A stretch of DNA of 43,307 nucleotides, from the NCBI GenBank assembly GCA_045603485.1, contig JAZUMF010000086.1, forward strand, positions 1 through 43,307. The letters are read 5' to 3'. Source of the DNA: RGIG5952 sp045603485 (GTDB lineage: Bacteria; Verrucomicrobiota; Kiritimatiellia; RFP12; JAAYLN01). Of the stretch, positions 35,094 through 43,117 are shown piece by piece. The notes beneath the pieces are model-generated. The model made no database searches and was not told the DNA's origin. It was given only the letters and a program-made list of their open reading frames with translations. Each line of letters opens with the position of its first letter. The first letter of the stretch is position 1. Made by a program: the position numbers and the translations under genes.

Positions 35094-36254
35094 CTATTTC
35101 TTATTACTCTCACTTCTAAAAACCATTCTTAGCATACGCCGATATATTCGCTTAATCAGAGATGCTCGTTCTTGAGGCATAAATTTTTTTACTGCAGCTA
35201 CAATTCCAATATCATAGACCAAACTCATAAATTTAGAACGCAATAAATTAACTTGCCTGTTTGCTTGATAAGATGGATTATGTAGCGTTATGTCAGTAAG
35301 TCTAACTTCTTTAGAAATACATTTCGTTTGAGCAAAGGCTGACCTCCCTTTGGGGGTATGTAGAATTACCGCAGACACACCTAGATTATCATTAAACTCC
35401 GGTAATACTTTTTCAATTCCCCAAAAATCGCCCAATGTTATATCAGCCCCACTTTTACCCTCGCTAAACACACACACCTCGCAACTTTTTCTCAGTGTTA
35501 AATGCCCTATAAAGGCCCTAAAATAGGCATTATAATCCCCTTGTTCTCTAATCTTAACTCCACCAGCGTACCACCCTGTAATTGCTCGTGATGACCAACC
35601 TTCTGATTTTTCTCTAAAAGATATCCCTGTTAATTGTCCGTGGGCGTGTGTAAGATCCTCCTTAAGCAACTCAAATAATTTTGGAGGTGGAACACCATGA
35701 CAAATAACCTCTACTTTTAACAATAAATCGAATGGTTTTCCTAAAAATGATTGCAATCCGGCTACTTGACAAGGTGTGCCAGAAAAAAGAACTGGTCTAC
35801 CTGCAAGTAGATTACTTTTTACGATTTTATAAGCATTCCCAATATTTGACTGAACATATTTTGATCCTCTCAACATATAAAGGTCGTCAAGATTATCAAT
35901 AGCAATGTGACAAACGGTCAATTTTTCACCAACATATGCAGCACCAACCACTACTCCACCATGAGCAATAATATTTTCTGCTAGCTCAGAAAAGACCCCC
36001 CCGGAAGAACTGTTGAAAACTAAATCCTTATCATTAGACCGAGCCGCATAACATTGGGGAGATTCCATCTTAGTCAATGCTAAATTTAAAGGGCAAGCCC
36101 GCTCGCAAGCTCCGCATTTAACACACTTATCTCTATCAACAACTGGATATGCAAAACCTTCTAAATCAGGTATTAATTTTATAATTTCCATAGGACATGC
36201 AGAAGCACAAGCTGCACAACCCGTGCATGATATTTTATTTGCCAATCTATCCAT
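35094..36254 (-). CDS. Coenzyme F420 hydrogenase/dehydrogenase beta-subunit-like iron-sulfur protein
   Basis: A 386-residue protein with two N-terminal [4Fe-4S] ferredoxin motifs (C10, C13, C16, C20 and C44, C47, C50, C54, both C-x2-C-x2-C-x3-CP) and the FrhB-type flavin/F420 domain behind (SSGGVFSELAENI, SGTPCQVAGL, DITLGDFWG). In polysaccharide clusters such proteins are thought to perform redox chemistry on a glycan or its precursor; use of F420 itself is unproven. The frame opens at 36275, but ATG 36254 (overlapping the flippase stop by 8 bases) begins the family N-terminus. It lies between the flippase and the pyruvyl-transferase-like gene in a compact run. Confidence 0.85.
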   Translation of the reverse strand: MDRLANKISCTGCAACASACPMEIIKLIPDLEGFAYPVVDRDKCVKCGACERACPLNLALTKMESPQCYAARSNDKDLVFNSSSGGVFSELAENIIAHGGVVVGAAYVGEKLTVCHIAIDNLDDLYMLRGSKYVQSNIGNAYKIVKSNLLAGRPVLFSGTPCQVAGLQSFLGKPFDLLLKVEVICHGVPPPKLFELLKEDLTHAHGQLTGISFREKSEGWSSRAITGWYAGGVKIREQGDYNAYFRAFIGHLTLRKSCEVCVFSEGKSGADITLGDFWGIEKVLPEFNDNLGVSAVILHTPKGRSAFAQTKCISKEVRLTDITLHNPSYQANRQVNLLRSKFMSLVYDIGIVAAVKKFMPQERASLIKRIYRRMLRMVFRSESNKK

Positions 36255-37809
36255 TACATCTACCAATCTTAGCAATAGTTTTTTTTACTTTTGATTTTAT
36301 GAACTCACGCTCTGAAGAATCTAACACATACAACATTATTAGTAAAGACAAGAAAATTTCAACTACTAATGTCGTGACTAATATTCGCATAAATGATGGT
36401 GCCATAAAAATTTGTGGCAAATATCCTAATGTTGAAGAAAGAACAATAGTTACAAGGATAGGAGTAAAAACATCACGGATCCAATTTGCTGGCAGAAGAT
36501 TAAGCAAATATTTGGCTGATGTAACTCGAACAACAGCGACCATTACTAATGTAAGAAAGAGAGAATATCCAACCGAATTTATCCCCAATCCACATCTCAT
36601 CATAATCCATGCTATCGGCAATGTTGCAATAAAACAAGTGCCTACAACAATTTGATACCATTTTATATTACCATTAGCTCCAATTGCTATCCAATGCCCC
36701 GTCGTCATATTTTCAAGTACAAGAACAGCCATCATCCATATACATAAAACATTCACTCCCTCGGGGGGATTGCGAAGCCATAATCTTAGGACCTCGTCAA
36801 TCTCAAGCGACAGGGGTATAGCAAATGGCAATACAAGGACCGCAGAAAACTTGCATGACTTATGAACTAACGATATTACACGCGCCATATCCCCAGCACC
36901 AACAGCATTAGTAATAGCAGGATTGAAAGCTGCGACCAGAGAACTTGAAAGCGTCATTGTGTGTGATGAAAGAGATGTTGCAAGCGTAACAGCAGCATTA
37001 CGGGAAGGACCTAACATTTTATTGACCAAAACAGTCATTCCTGCACCCTTCAAGAGGTTGCCAAGAGAGCCAAAAAAACTCCATCCTGCAAATGATAATA
37101 ACATTTTTAATTCTGGTATAGACCATAAATAACGGGGTAAAATCCTACATTCCTTGAATAGAAATACCGCCCTAATACCTATAAGAACAGAAGGTATTAA
37201 ACTAATTATGCAATACCACAGCGCATATTTAACGAGCCAGACACCAGGATGAGTAATCATATAATATAAAAACAATGGATTAAGAGTTGTCGTTATATAC
37301 GAATACACCGTTAATTCAGCTATATATTGCTTGGCGGTATACATAGCATTAAGTGGCACACTTGCCATACTGATAAAGCATGTCACACAAACGAAACGGA
37401 AAACCCAAATACAATCATCAATGCGATCTATTGGGATAGTTAAATAATTTTTTATCGCCCATATCCCTATTGGATAGCCTATTATCATTAAAATTAAAGG
37501 TAATATAGTATGAATTGATACAGCGACAGTAAACCACTTGCGACACTCATCAATAGCAACTGGAGAAAAGCCCTGCTTTGAAGCAGCCCCAACGGAAAAA
37601 GCATAATAACGACCAACCGAAATTGAAGAAATATTATTTAGAAAAGAAATAAAAAGAGCTAGCCCAGCAACAACACCATACAAACCGTAATCCACTTCCC
37701 CAAGTGCCATCAATGCCCACCGCGCCGTAAACAGCCCCAGCACCAGCGCATACAAGCTCCGGCCGTATGTCGCTACAATGTTAAAAAATATCCGCCGATT
37801 AGGAGTCAT
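36247..37809 (-). CDS. Wzx-type polysaccharide flippase
   Basis: A 520-residue membrane protein of the MOP exporter superfamily with about 12-14 predicted helices. The N-terminus (MTPNRRIFFNIVATYGRS) and the first helix (LALFISFLNNISSI) look like Wzx/RfbX proteins, which move undecaprenyl-linked repeat units across the inner membrane. ATG 37809 lies 8 bases after the end of the four-helix gene and has no good ribosome site, so translation may depend on the upstream gene. A second copy of its first 22 codons is found at 39194-39262. Confidence 0.87.
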   Translation of the reverse strand: MTPNRRIFFNIVATYGRSLYALVLGLFTARWALMALGEVDYGLYGVVAGLALFISFLNNISSISVGRYYAFSVGAASKQGFSPVAIDECRKWFTVAVSIHTILPLILMIIGYPIGIWAIKNYLTIPIDRIDDCIWVFRFVCVTCFISMASVPLNAMYTAKQYIAELTVYSYITTTLNPLFLYYMITHPGVWLVKYALWYCIISLIPSVLIGIRAVFLFKECRILPRYLWSIPELKMLLSFAGWSFFGSLGNLLKGAGMTVLVNKMLGPSRNAAVTLATSLSSHTMTLSSSLVAAFNPAITNAVGAGDMARVISLVHKSCKFSAVLVLPFAIPLSLEIDEVLRLWLRNPPEGVNVLCIWMMAVLVLENMTTGHWIAIGANGNIKWYQIVVGTCFIATLPIAWIMMRCGLGINSVGYSLFLTLVMVAVVRVTSAKYLLNLLPANWIRDVFTPILVTIVLSSTLGYLPQIFMAPSFMRILVTTLVVEIFLSLLIMLYVLDSSEREFIKSKVKKTIAKIGRCNG

Positions 37810-37817
37810 TCTAGGGG

Positions 37818-38222
37818 TTAGGTGAAGGTCAAAGGTGAAGGTGAACAGAGGTTGGGTATCTTTTCTTGAATTGATCCATATTTCTTAAGCATTGCCCCTA
37901 ACATACGTCCAATTTCTACAGCAACGCTCTCAATTTTCTCGATGCTTGAAAGATATCCAAGATTTTTCGCAATCTCAAGTTGCGTCATAGTTTCATATAA
38001 TGAGCCTCTAGCGATAGCAAGAAAATGCGCGTAATCCTTATTCGTCATCCGTCCATTGCCCTCTGCTATATTTGAAGGAATCGACACCACCGACCTACGA
38101 AGCTGATCTATTAATGCAAAGCGCTCATCTAAAGGAAATTTCTTAATTTCCTCATACACGAGCCCCACAAGCTCAACTGACTTTTGCCAAACTATTAATT
38201 TTCTATAACCAAAATCTTCCAC
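37818..38222 (-). CDS. S23 four-helix-bundle protein (23S rRNA intervening-sequence protein family)
   Basis: A 134-residue, mainly helical protein. The LIVWQKSVEL start, SIPSNIAEGNGR and FLAIARGSLYE segments identify the S23/IVP family, first met in intervening sequences of 23S rRNA genes and related to the Avd proteins of retroelements; a nucleic-acid-binding role is assumed. The start is GTG 38222 with GGTGAA-type bases just upstream; no ATG is available. Its last ten codons (CSPSPLTFT end) and its upstream region lie in a pair of inverted repeats (37820-37848 and 38222-38250) that enclose the gene. It sits at the head of the flippase run, 8 bases from the flippase start. A deleted second copy is at 28857-29000. 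Confidence 0.88.
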   Translation of the reverse strand: MEDFGYRKLIVWQKSVELVGLVYEEIKKFPLDERFALIDQLRRSVVSIPSNIAEGNGRMTNKDYAHFLAIARGSLYETMTQLEIAKNLGYLSSIEKIESVAVEIGRMLGAMLKKYGSIQEKIPNLCSPSPLTFT

Positions 38223-38250
38223 TGTTCACCTTCACCTTTCACCTTCACCT
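37820..38250. repeat. Inverted-repeat-bounded four-helix cassette
   Basis: The 29 bases at 37820-37848 and the reverse complement of 38222-38250 agree except at one position (core GGTGAAGGTGAACAG). They enclose 373 bases that are nearly all coding. In RNA the two ends would form a long stem looping out the gene, as intervening sequences do in 23S rRNA. No transposase is present, so if mobile it is not autonomous. Confidence 0.8.
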
Positions 38251-38286
38251 CTAAAAAACTCAAACTAAAAAAGCTATTCAACAATC

Positions 38287-38856
38287 CTATTTCCGCTTCT
38301 TTGTTCGTGTTACTTCGTGGGTAATTTTCAAAACCGCAAGATTCAGTTCAATGGTCGTTTTGGTTGATTCTGTTGAAAGATTATCGCCGATCAATGCTGC
38401 CAACTTATGCCCTGTTTTTGCAAGCTGAGCCGCCTGCTCGGGACTACCGTCCTTTAAATCCTGTAAGGCCTCCATGTTTTTAACCATCTCGCGGACTTGT
38501 GCATATGTTTCCACAATTGCAAGTGATGTGCGAACCGCCTGCTCCCCTTTTAGAATTGTGGCAAGCATATAAAGCCCACGCTCCGTGAAAACTTTAGGTA
38601 AAACACGAGACTTCGAGCTTACATTTGCGGTCAAAAATTTTGATCGCAAATCAGTCAATTCTTCTTTTGACAACTCAATAACATAGCCTTCGGGAAACCG
38701 CGCTGGATTGTTTCGGACTGCTTGATTGATTTCGCGCGTTTGAACTCCATACAGCTCAGCTACATCTCGATCCAGCAAAGCAGGATTATCACGCACCATA
38801 ATCATACGAGACTTTACAATATCTGTATTAACAACAACTAAATCGTTTCCTACCAT
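38287..38856 (-). CDS. ORF6N-domain DNA-binding protein
   Basis: A 189-residue protein with the ORF6N (KilA-N-related) domain in its first ~100 residues: DNPALLDRDVAELYGVQTRE, then NQAVRNNPARFP and KVFTERGLYMLATIL. The C-terminal half is helical. These phage-derived domains bind DNA and are common in mobile and accessory regions. ATG 38856 follows a GAGGTG site. The gene lies between the four-helix cassette and a short boundary repeat; the corresponding stretch is missing next to the other four-helix copy at 29000, so it was gained here or lost there. Confidence 0.87.
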   Translation of the reverse strand: MVGNDLVVVNTDIVKSRMIMVRDNPALLDRDVAELYGVQTREINQAVRNNPARFPEGYVIELSKEELTDLRSKFLTANVSSKSRVLPKVFTERGLYMLATILKGEQAVRTSLAIVETYAQVREMVKNMEALQDLKDGSPEQAAQLAKTGHKLAALIGDNLSTESTKTTIELNLAVLKITHEVTRTKKRK

Positions 38857-38977
38857 AAAATCACCTCGCTATCCTTCTTTACAACGCCCTCCGATGAGGC
38901 ACTCACTCAAATACCTCATCACATTTTCAAAAACTCTATAGTTAGGCTCATTATCAACACCATTCTTTATGTTGCAT

Positions 38978-39006
38978 ATTTTACCTTTTTAATCCCCTAA
39001 AGTCAA
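38978..39006. repeat. Short boundary repeat, second copy
   Basis: Partner of 29051-29079. It opens the 619-base gap 38857-39475, which otherwise holds the palindrome array at 39125, a flippase start relic at 39194 and the promoter region of the SGNH gene; no full gene is seen there. Confidence 0.6.
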
Positions 39007-39124
39007 CTTGTAACCGCCATTTCTTTAATTTAATAATATACGATAATTTTAACTAAATTTTATAACAATATTTAAACCACCAACCCCAATCTTCCCCGCC
39101 ACATTGAGAACCTGTCCTACCACC

Positions 39125-39176
39125 TTGCGCAACCACCACCGCTTTATTGCGCAACATAGCATCATTTATTGCGCAA
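39125..39176. repeat. Three TTGCGCAA palindromes at exact 22-bp spacing
   Basis: The 8-bp palindrome occurs at 39125-39132, 39147-39154 and 39169-39176, always followed by C and, for two of them, preceded by TTTA. The period is 22 bases, about two helical turns, so all sites face the same side of the DNA. An operator array is the simplest reading; a remnant of tandem repeats is the alternative. Confidence 0.7.
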
Positions 39177-39193
39177 CAAATCTCCCGAACTCC

Positions 39194-39262
39194 CTACAGC
39201 GCATACAAGCTCCGACCGTATGTCGCTATGATATTCAAAAAAATTCGCCGATTCGGTGTCAT
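39194..39262 (-). pseudogene. Relic of a second Wzx flippase start
   Basis: ATG 39262 opens 22 codons (MTPNRRIFLNIIATYGRS, then LYAL) followed by TAG. This matches the first 22 residues of the flippase at 36247-37809 with only a few changes, and the DNA is correspondingly similar. Nothing of the remaining ~500 codons is left. Confidence 0.85.
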
Positions 39263-39434
39263 GAGATGGTGAGAGTGTGTAAACTATTGGTTGGCAACTG
39301 CTAGTAATCTTAACATATATTGATTAAGTGTGCAAAAGCGTTTTTAAGCGACTGAATGGTGTCAGTTTACCAAATTCTGATTAGACAAGAAGCAACTAAA
39401 TGCAATCGCCCTTTATTTTTAACCTTCATTCATT

Positions 39435-39440
39435 TATAAT
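39435..39440 (+). promoter_or_regulatory. Probable -10 box of the SGNH hydrolase gene
   Basis: A perfect TATAAT lies 35 bases upstream of the ATG at 39476. The expected -35 region (around 39412) is only T-rich. Confidence 0.4.
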
Positions 39441-39475
39441 CTCTTAAATGCAATTTCTCCTAAAGGGGCTTACCT

Positions 39476-40135
39476 ATGAAAAACTTACCAGTTAATAACT
39501 CTGCCGCATCGAGAAATGCGGCTATGTGTCCAGTTTCTGACAATGTCCGCGGACACGAAAACATTGAATGGTCAATCGCTTACGCTTATGGATTAACGGA
39601 CAGCACAAAAGACTTGCCGCGCGTTCTACTCGTCGGTGACTCAATTTGCAACGGCTATCAAGGCGAAGTCCGTGAACTGCTCAAAGAGAAAGTAAATGTC
39701 TCATATTGGATTTCCAGCTACTGCGTAACAAGCCCTGCCTTTCTGCCATTGCTCTCTATCTATCTTGATGAAGCAAAGTATGATATTATCCATTTCAACA
39801 ATGGGCTACACTCTCTATCAACCCCTAACGATGCGTACGCGAAGGCACTCAATGCCGCGCTGGAGCTGATACGCGGCAAACAACCCCACGCAAAGATAAT
39901 TTGGTGCTCATCAACGCCTCTTACGGACGCAACAAAGACTGCTAAGTGTCAAGAGCTTAACGCTGCCGCAGCCGATGTTATCGCAAACCTTGGCGATATC
40001 ACAACCAACGATCTCTTTGCACTCCTCAATCCACTTGACCGTAAAGAGCATTGGAGTGATGTATTTCATCACAAGGCAGAACTTCGCTCAAAAGAAGCTG
40101 AACAGGTTGCCGGCTGCATACTGAAAATGCTGTAA
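39476..40135 (+). CDS. SGNH/GDSL-type hydrolase (esterase)
   Basis: A 219-residue protein with the SGNH blocks: GDS at 54-56 (nucleophile S56), the FNNGLH segment (N109, G110) in place of block III, and the D-x-x-H pair D195/H198 in the C-terminal block DVFHH. These enzymes remove acetyl or other acyl groups from sugars. There is no signal peptide. A GGGG-type ribosome site precedes the ATG. It is followed, after a 147-base regulatory gap, by the DUF4838 gene in the same direction, so the two may act on the same acylated glycan. Confidence 0.83.
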   Translation: MKNLPVNNSAASRNAAMCPVSDNVRGHENIEWSIAYAYGLTDSTKDLPRVLLVGDSICNGYQGEVRELLKEKVNVSYWISSYCVTSPAFLPLLSIYLDEAKYDIIHFNNGLHSLSTPNDAYAKALNAALELIRGKQPHAKIIWCSSTPLTDATKTAKCQELNAAAADVIANLGDITTNDLFALLNPLDRKEHWSDVFHHKAELRSKEAEQVAGCILKML

Positions 40136-40164
40136 ACTCATCCTCCTCTTATGCCGGCGCATAA

Positions 40165-40219
40165 ATAAGTCATGCCCATTTTGCACAGTGCCATTTTGCA
40201 CTTTGGCATGATTTATGCT
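40165..40219 (+). promoter_or_regulatory. Inverted repeat and sigma54-like promoter before the DUF4838 gene
   Basis: Arms at 40165-40176 and 40205-40216 match at 11 of 12 positions, enclosing two direct copies of CCATTTTGCAC. The segment TGGCATGATTTATGCT (40204-40219) fits a sigma54 -24/-12 promoter with one mismatch, with GG and GC exactly 12 bases apart. A TATGCT box could alternatively serve sigma70. A 10-bp palindrome TGTGTACACA follows at 40239-40248. Confidence 0.4.
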
Positions 40220-40282
40220 AGAGTAGTTTGAAGTTTTGTGTGTACACAACTCAACATTTACAATAAACCACAAGGATTAAAG

Positions 40283-43060
40283 ATGAAAAAAATAGGAATT
40301 ATCTCCTCAGTGTTTGCCTTGGCTTTGGGATTTGCATACGGTTCGTCCGATGCTGCAACATTCCAATTCGCCACAGCAGGACGGGCAAATGCTGTAATCG
40401 TTGCAGAGCCAGGCACTAATGGTTACAGTTATGCCGCAAATGAGCTGGCTAAATATCTTGGCAAAATTACAGGTGCAACCTTCATGGTCACCGACAAACC
40501 CGTCAAAGGATATAAAACCATTCTTGTCGGAACACCATATAAGGCCGCAAAAAAGGAAGAACTGTGCTTCCGCTTTAAAGATGACAACACGATGGAATTT
40601 ACCGGTGACGGTACACTCGGTACACTCTATGCGGTCTACGACTTCCTTGAAACTCAAGGCGTAGTCTTCTCTGCCAATGACTACGAATATATCCCATCAA
40701 ATCCAAATCTTGCGGTCTCAACCGATTTTGAAAAGGTTGACGCCCCCTGCATGGAATGGCGCGACATTTGGGGTGTTATCTCATTTGATACTCCATACGC
40801 AATGAAACTTAGACTTCACACCAACAGTGATAAAAAGCTTTGGTCCCTTTTCGGTAACGGACCGGGAGCAGACATCGCACAGACCGTTCCCACCTACTGG
40901 GTTCACCACAAAAAATTCTATAAGGATCACCCAGATTGGTATGCCTATGTAAAGCGTGAAAACAAGCGTATGCCATTGTGGATTTGCATTTCAAGCGAAG
41001 GAATGTTTGAGCAGCTCTTCAAGGAAATTGACGAAGAGATGAAGAAGAATCCCAACCGCAAAGAAATATCATTGGGGCTTACCGATACGCCATATCTCTG
41101 CGAATGCGATAAGTGCCTTGAATTTATGGCTAAATATCCTGATGCGGAAAATGTTGACGCATCCGATATTCAGCTAGTAGAGCTCGCAAACCGCGCTGGT
41201 CGCCACTTCGCAAAAAAATATCCCAACCTGACCTTCGTGTTCCTCAATTATGGCGGTCGCATGCCCGACAACTCCGACTATAAACTTGAGCCGAATGTAC
41301 GCGGAGCGGCAGCCGAACTTTGGCGCAATCATGCTCTCCCAACAGACTGCAACGAGCGTTCTTCATTTGCTCTTCAGCGTGTTGCCAAGATATCAAACCC
41401 AGACAAGGGACCATGGATTTGGGAATATTACTGCAATTTTGCAAGCTATCTCATCCCATTCCCCAACCTCTACACCTTCGGCGACACAGCAAGATACTAC
41501 AAAGCGATTGGCGTCAAAGGTGCCGGTGCTCAGGCTCAAATGTGCATCCACGGCGACATGGCCTCTCTCCACTATTGGCTTTATGGCAAACTTCTTTGGA
41601 ATCCTGACGCCGACGAGAAAGAGCTCGTTCGCCACTACATCAAGTATACATACGGTGCCGCAGCTCCAATGATACAGGAATATGTAGACCTCCTTGAACA
41701 TGCCCGTCTCCGTCAACGCCACACCTGGTATGGTTGCTATGTTGACACAACCGAGCACTACCTTACCGATCAAGACTGCATCCGCATCTTCCAGCTCTTC
41801 ACTAAGGCAGAGCATGCAATTCGCAAAGACCCCACCCGCCGTCACCTTGTTAAGCGTGCAAAGATGGCTTGCGTTGTAATGACAATGTTCCGTTATTATG
41901 ACATGTTGGCACTAGCCCAAAAGCAGCGTGTCAAGCTTCCAACACCCGAAGCTCTCGTCAATGAGTATTATTCAATTACCGGTGACTCCATGCACTTTGC
42001 CCGTCTTGGAGACTGGGCCGAAGGTGGTTACGGCAGTCCCGACAGTTTCAAGAAAACCTGGGTTAACGGCATCAATCCTTCAGTTCGCACCAACTGCAGT
42101 TCATCTGTTGTTGTCACTCCACAGCGAATGCTCGGCGGCAAGAAGATGACCAAGCAGCGCGACAAGGACGGCACTGAATATGCACAATTCAAGGTTGATC
42201 TTGTAAATGACAAGGAAAGCTTCTGGATGAACCCGGACAATGCCGAAATCCACTTTGATGCAACTGCCGCTGAAGCCGGTGAATGGTATGTCTTCGCAAC
42301 CGTCCGTATTGGTGCAACTTGGGATGATGACAAAGGCGCTGCCTATTTTGGCCACTATCAGCCCTCAATCGTCAATGGCGTAACTCTCAAGCGTCTTATG
42401 GAAACAGCTGATATGACGGTTCAGGCAAACAAGGCCGACAACGGCAAGTGGCGTACCCTCTGCTTGGGAATGCGCCGTCTTGTTCCCGGCAGCCGCATTT
42501 GGGTAATGCCTGGCGTCCTTCACAAGACCGACTACCATGATGTTCAGAGCTTTACCCTTATCGCCCCAAGCGTCCTCAATGACCCCAAGGCCACGGCAAA
42601 GTCTGAAAACAAAGTCTTCGTTTACGGGCCTCGTGACTTTGATAAGGGTACCGATTCTCAGACTCTCAAGGAGCCATTTGACAACTTTGACTACACACGC
42701 GTCACAAACAACATTGGCAAGATCTCTTATACCATCAAGGATAAAGATGTCGGCGAGTGGCATGTCTTAGTTGATGTCCGCTCCGGCGCAAACAAGGCCC
42801 TTGAGTCATATGCCGGTGAGGCTCGTATCATCTCAAACGATCAGTGCACAGAGTGTGGCAAAAACCAGACACCCGTCAAGTGGAACATAACAGGTTCACG
42901 CGGTGACGAGTCATGGCAAACCATCAGCCTTGGCACCGTCAAGCTTGAAAAAGGTATGCGAATTGAAATCGCTCCGGGAGCCGAAGGTGTCACACGCTTT
43001 ACCGATGTAAGACGCATTCGTCTCGTATCACCTGCTTACTTCAAGGCAACACAGCCATAA
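40283..43060 (+). CDS. Exported DUF4838 protein (putative glycan-active enzyme)
   Basis: A 925-residue protein with a signal peptide (MKK, hydrophobic core, cleavage around residue 24). It has an alpha-glucuronidase-N-like domain (YAANELAKYLGKITGATF) and the DUF4838 catalytic-like domain with ISLGLTDTPYLCECDKCLEF and GAGAQAQMCIHGDMASLHYW. The C-terminal part from about residue 590 shows two successive beta-rich modules, each with an EW(Y/H)V strand and an ending like W(R/Q)T(L/I)(C/S)LG, probably carbohydrate-binding or structural. DUF4838 proteins abound in Lentisphaerota/Verrucomicrobiota and Bacteroidota; their activity is mostly unknown. ATG 40283 with an AAGGA site and signal peptide is preferred to the open frame from 40238. 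A strong terminator follows. Confidence 0.85.
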   Translation: MKKIGIISSVFALALGFAYGSSDAATFQFATAGRANAVIVAEPGTNGYSYAANELAKYLGKITGATFMVTDKPVKGYKTILVGTPYKAAKKEELCFRFKDDNTMEFTGDGTLGTLYAVYDFLETQGVVFSANDYEYIPSNPNLAVSTDFEKVDAPCMEWRDIWGVISFDTPYAMKLRLHTNSDKKLWSLFGNGPGADIAQTVPTYWVHHKKFYKDHPDWYAYVKRENKRMPLWICISSEGMFEQLFKEIDEEMKKNPNRKEISLGLTDTPYLCECDKCLEFMAKYPDAENVDASDIQLVELANRAGRHFAKKYPNLTFVFLNYGGRMPDNSDYKLEPNVRGAAAELWRNHALPTDCNERSSFALQRVAKISNPDKGPWIWEYYCNFASYLIPFPNLYTFGDTARYYKAIGVKGAGAQAQMCIHGDMASLHYWLYGKLLWNPDADEKELVRHYIKYTYGAAAPMIQEYVDLLEHARLRQRHTWYGCYVDTTEHYLTDQDCIRIFQLFTKAEHAIRKDPTRRHLVKRAKMACVVMTMFRYYDMLALAQKQRVKLPTPEALVNEYYSITGDSMHFARLGDWAEGGYGSPDSFKKTWVNGINPSVRTNCSSSVVVTPQRMLGGKKMTKQRDKDGTEYAQFKVDLVNDKESFWMNPDNAEIHFDATAAEAGEWYVFATVRIGATWDDDKGAAYFGHYQPSIVNGVTLKRLMETADMTVQANKADNGKWRTLCLGMRRLVPGSRIWVMPGVLHKTDYHDVQSFTLIAPSVLNDPKATAKSENKVFVYGPRDFDKGTDSQTLKEPFDNFDYTRVTNNIGKISYTIKDKDVGEWHVLVDVRSGANKALESYAGEARIISNDQCTECGKNQTPVKWNITGSRGDESWQTISLGTVKLEKGMRIEIAPGAEGVTRFTDVRRIRLVSPAYFKATQP

Positions 43061-43080
43061 TTGACAGCTAAAAAACAAAA

Positions 43081-43117
43081 AAAGAACCTAGCCGTTTGGC
43101 TAGGTTCTTTTTTTTTA
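43081..43117 (+). terminator. Strong intrinsic terminator
   Basis: A perfect 13-bp stem (AAAGAACCTAGCC / GGCTAGGTTCTTT) with a GTTT loop runs straight into a T tract, 20 bases after the DUF4838 stop. The A tract before it suggests it may also work on the other strand. The last ~190 bases of the window show no gene. Confidence 0.92.

Noticed and set aside
37818..38222. Accessory (Avd-like) protein of a diversity-generating retroelement
   Set aside because: The four-helix family fits, but no reverse transcriptase and no template/variable repeat pair with adenine-biased differences was seen in the window.
37820..38250. Insertion sequence with transposase
   Set aside because: The inverted repeats are clear, but the enclosed gene is an S23 four-helix protein, not a transposase, and no target-site duplication could be identified with confidence.
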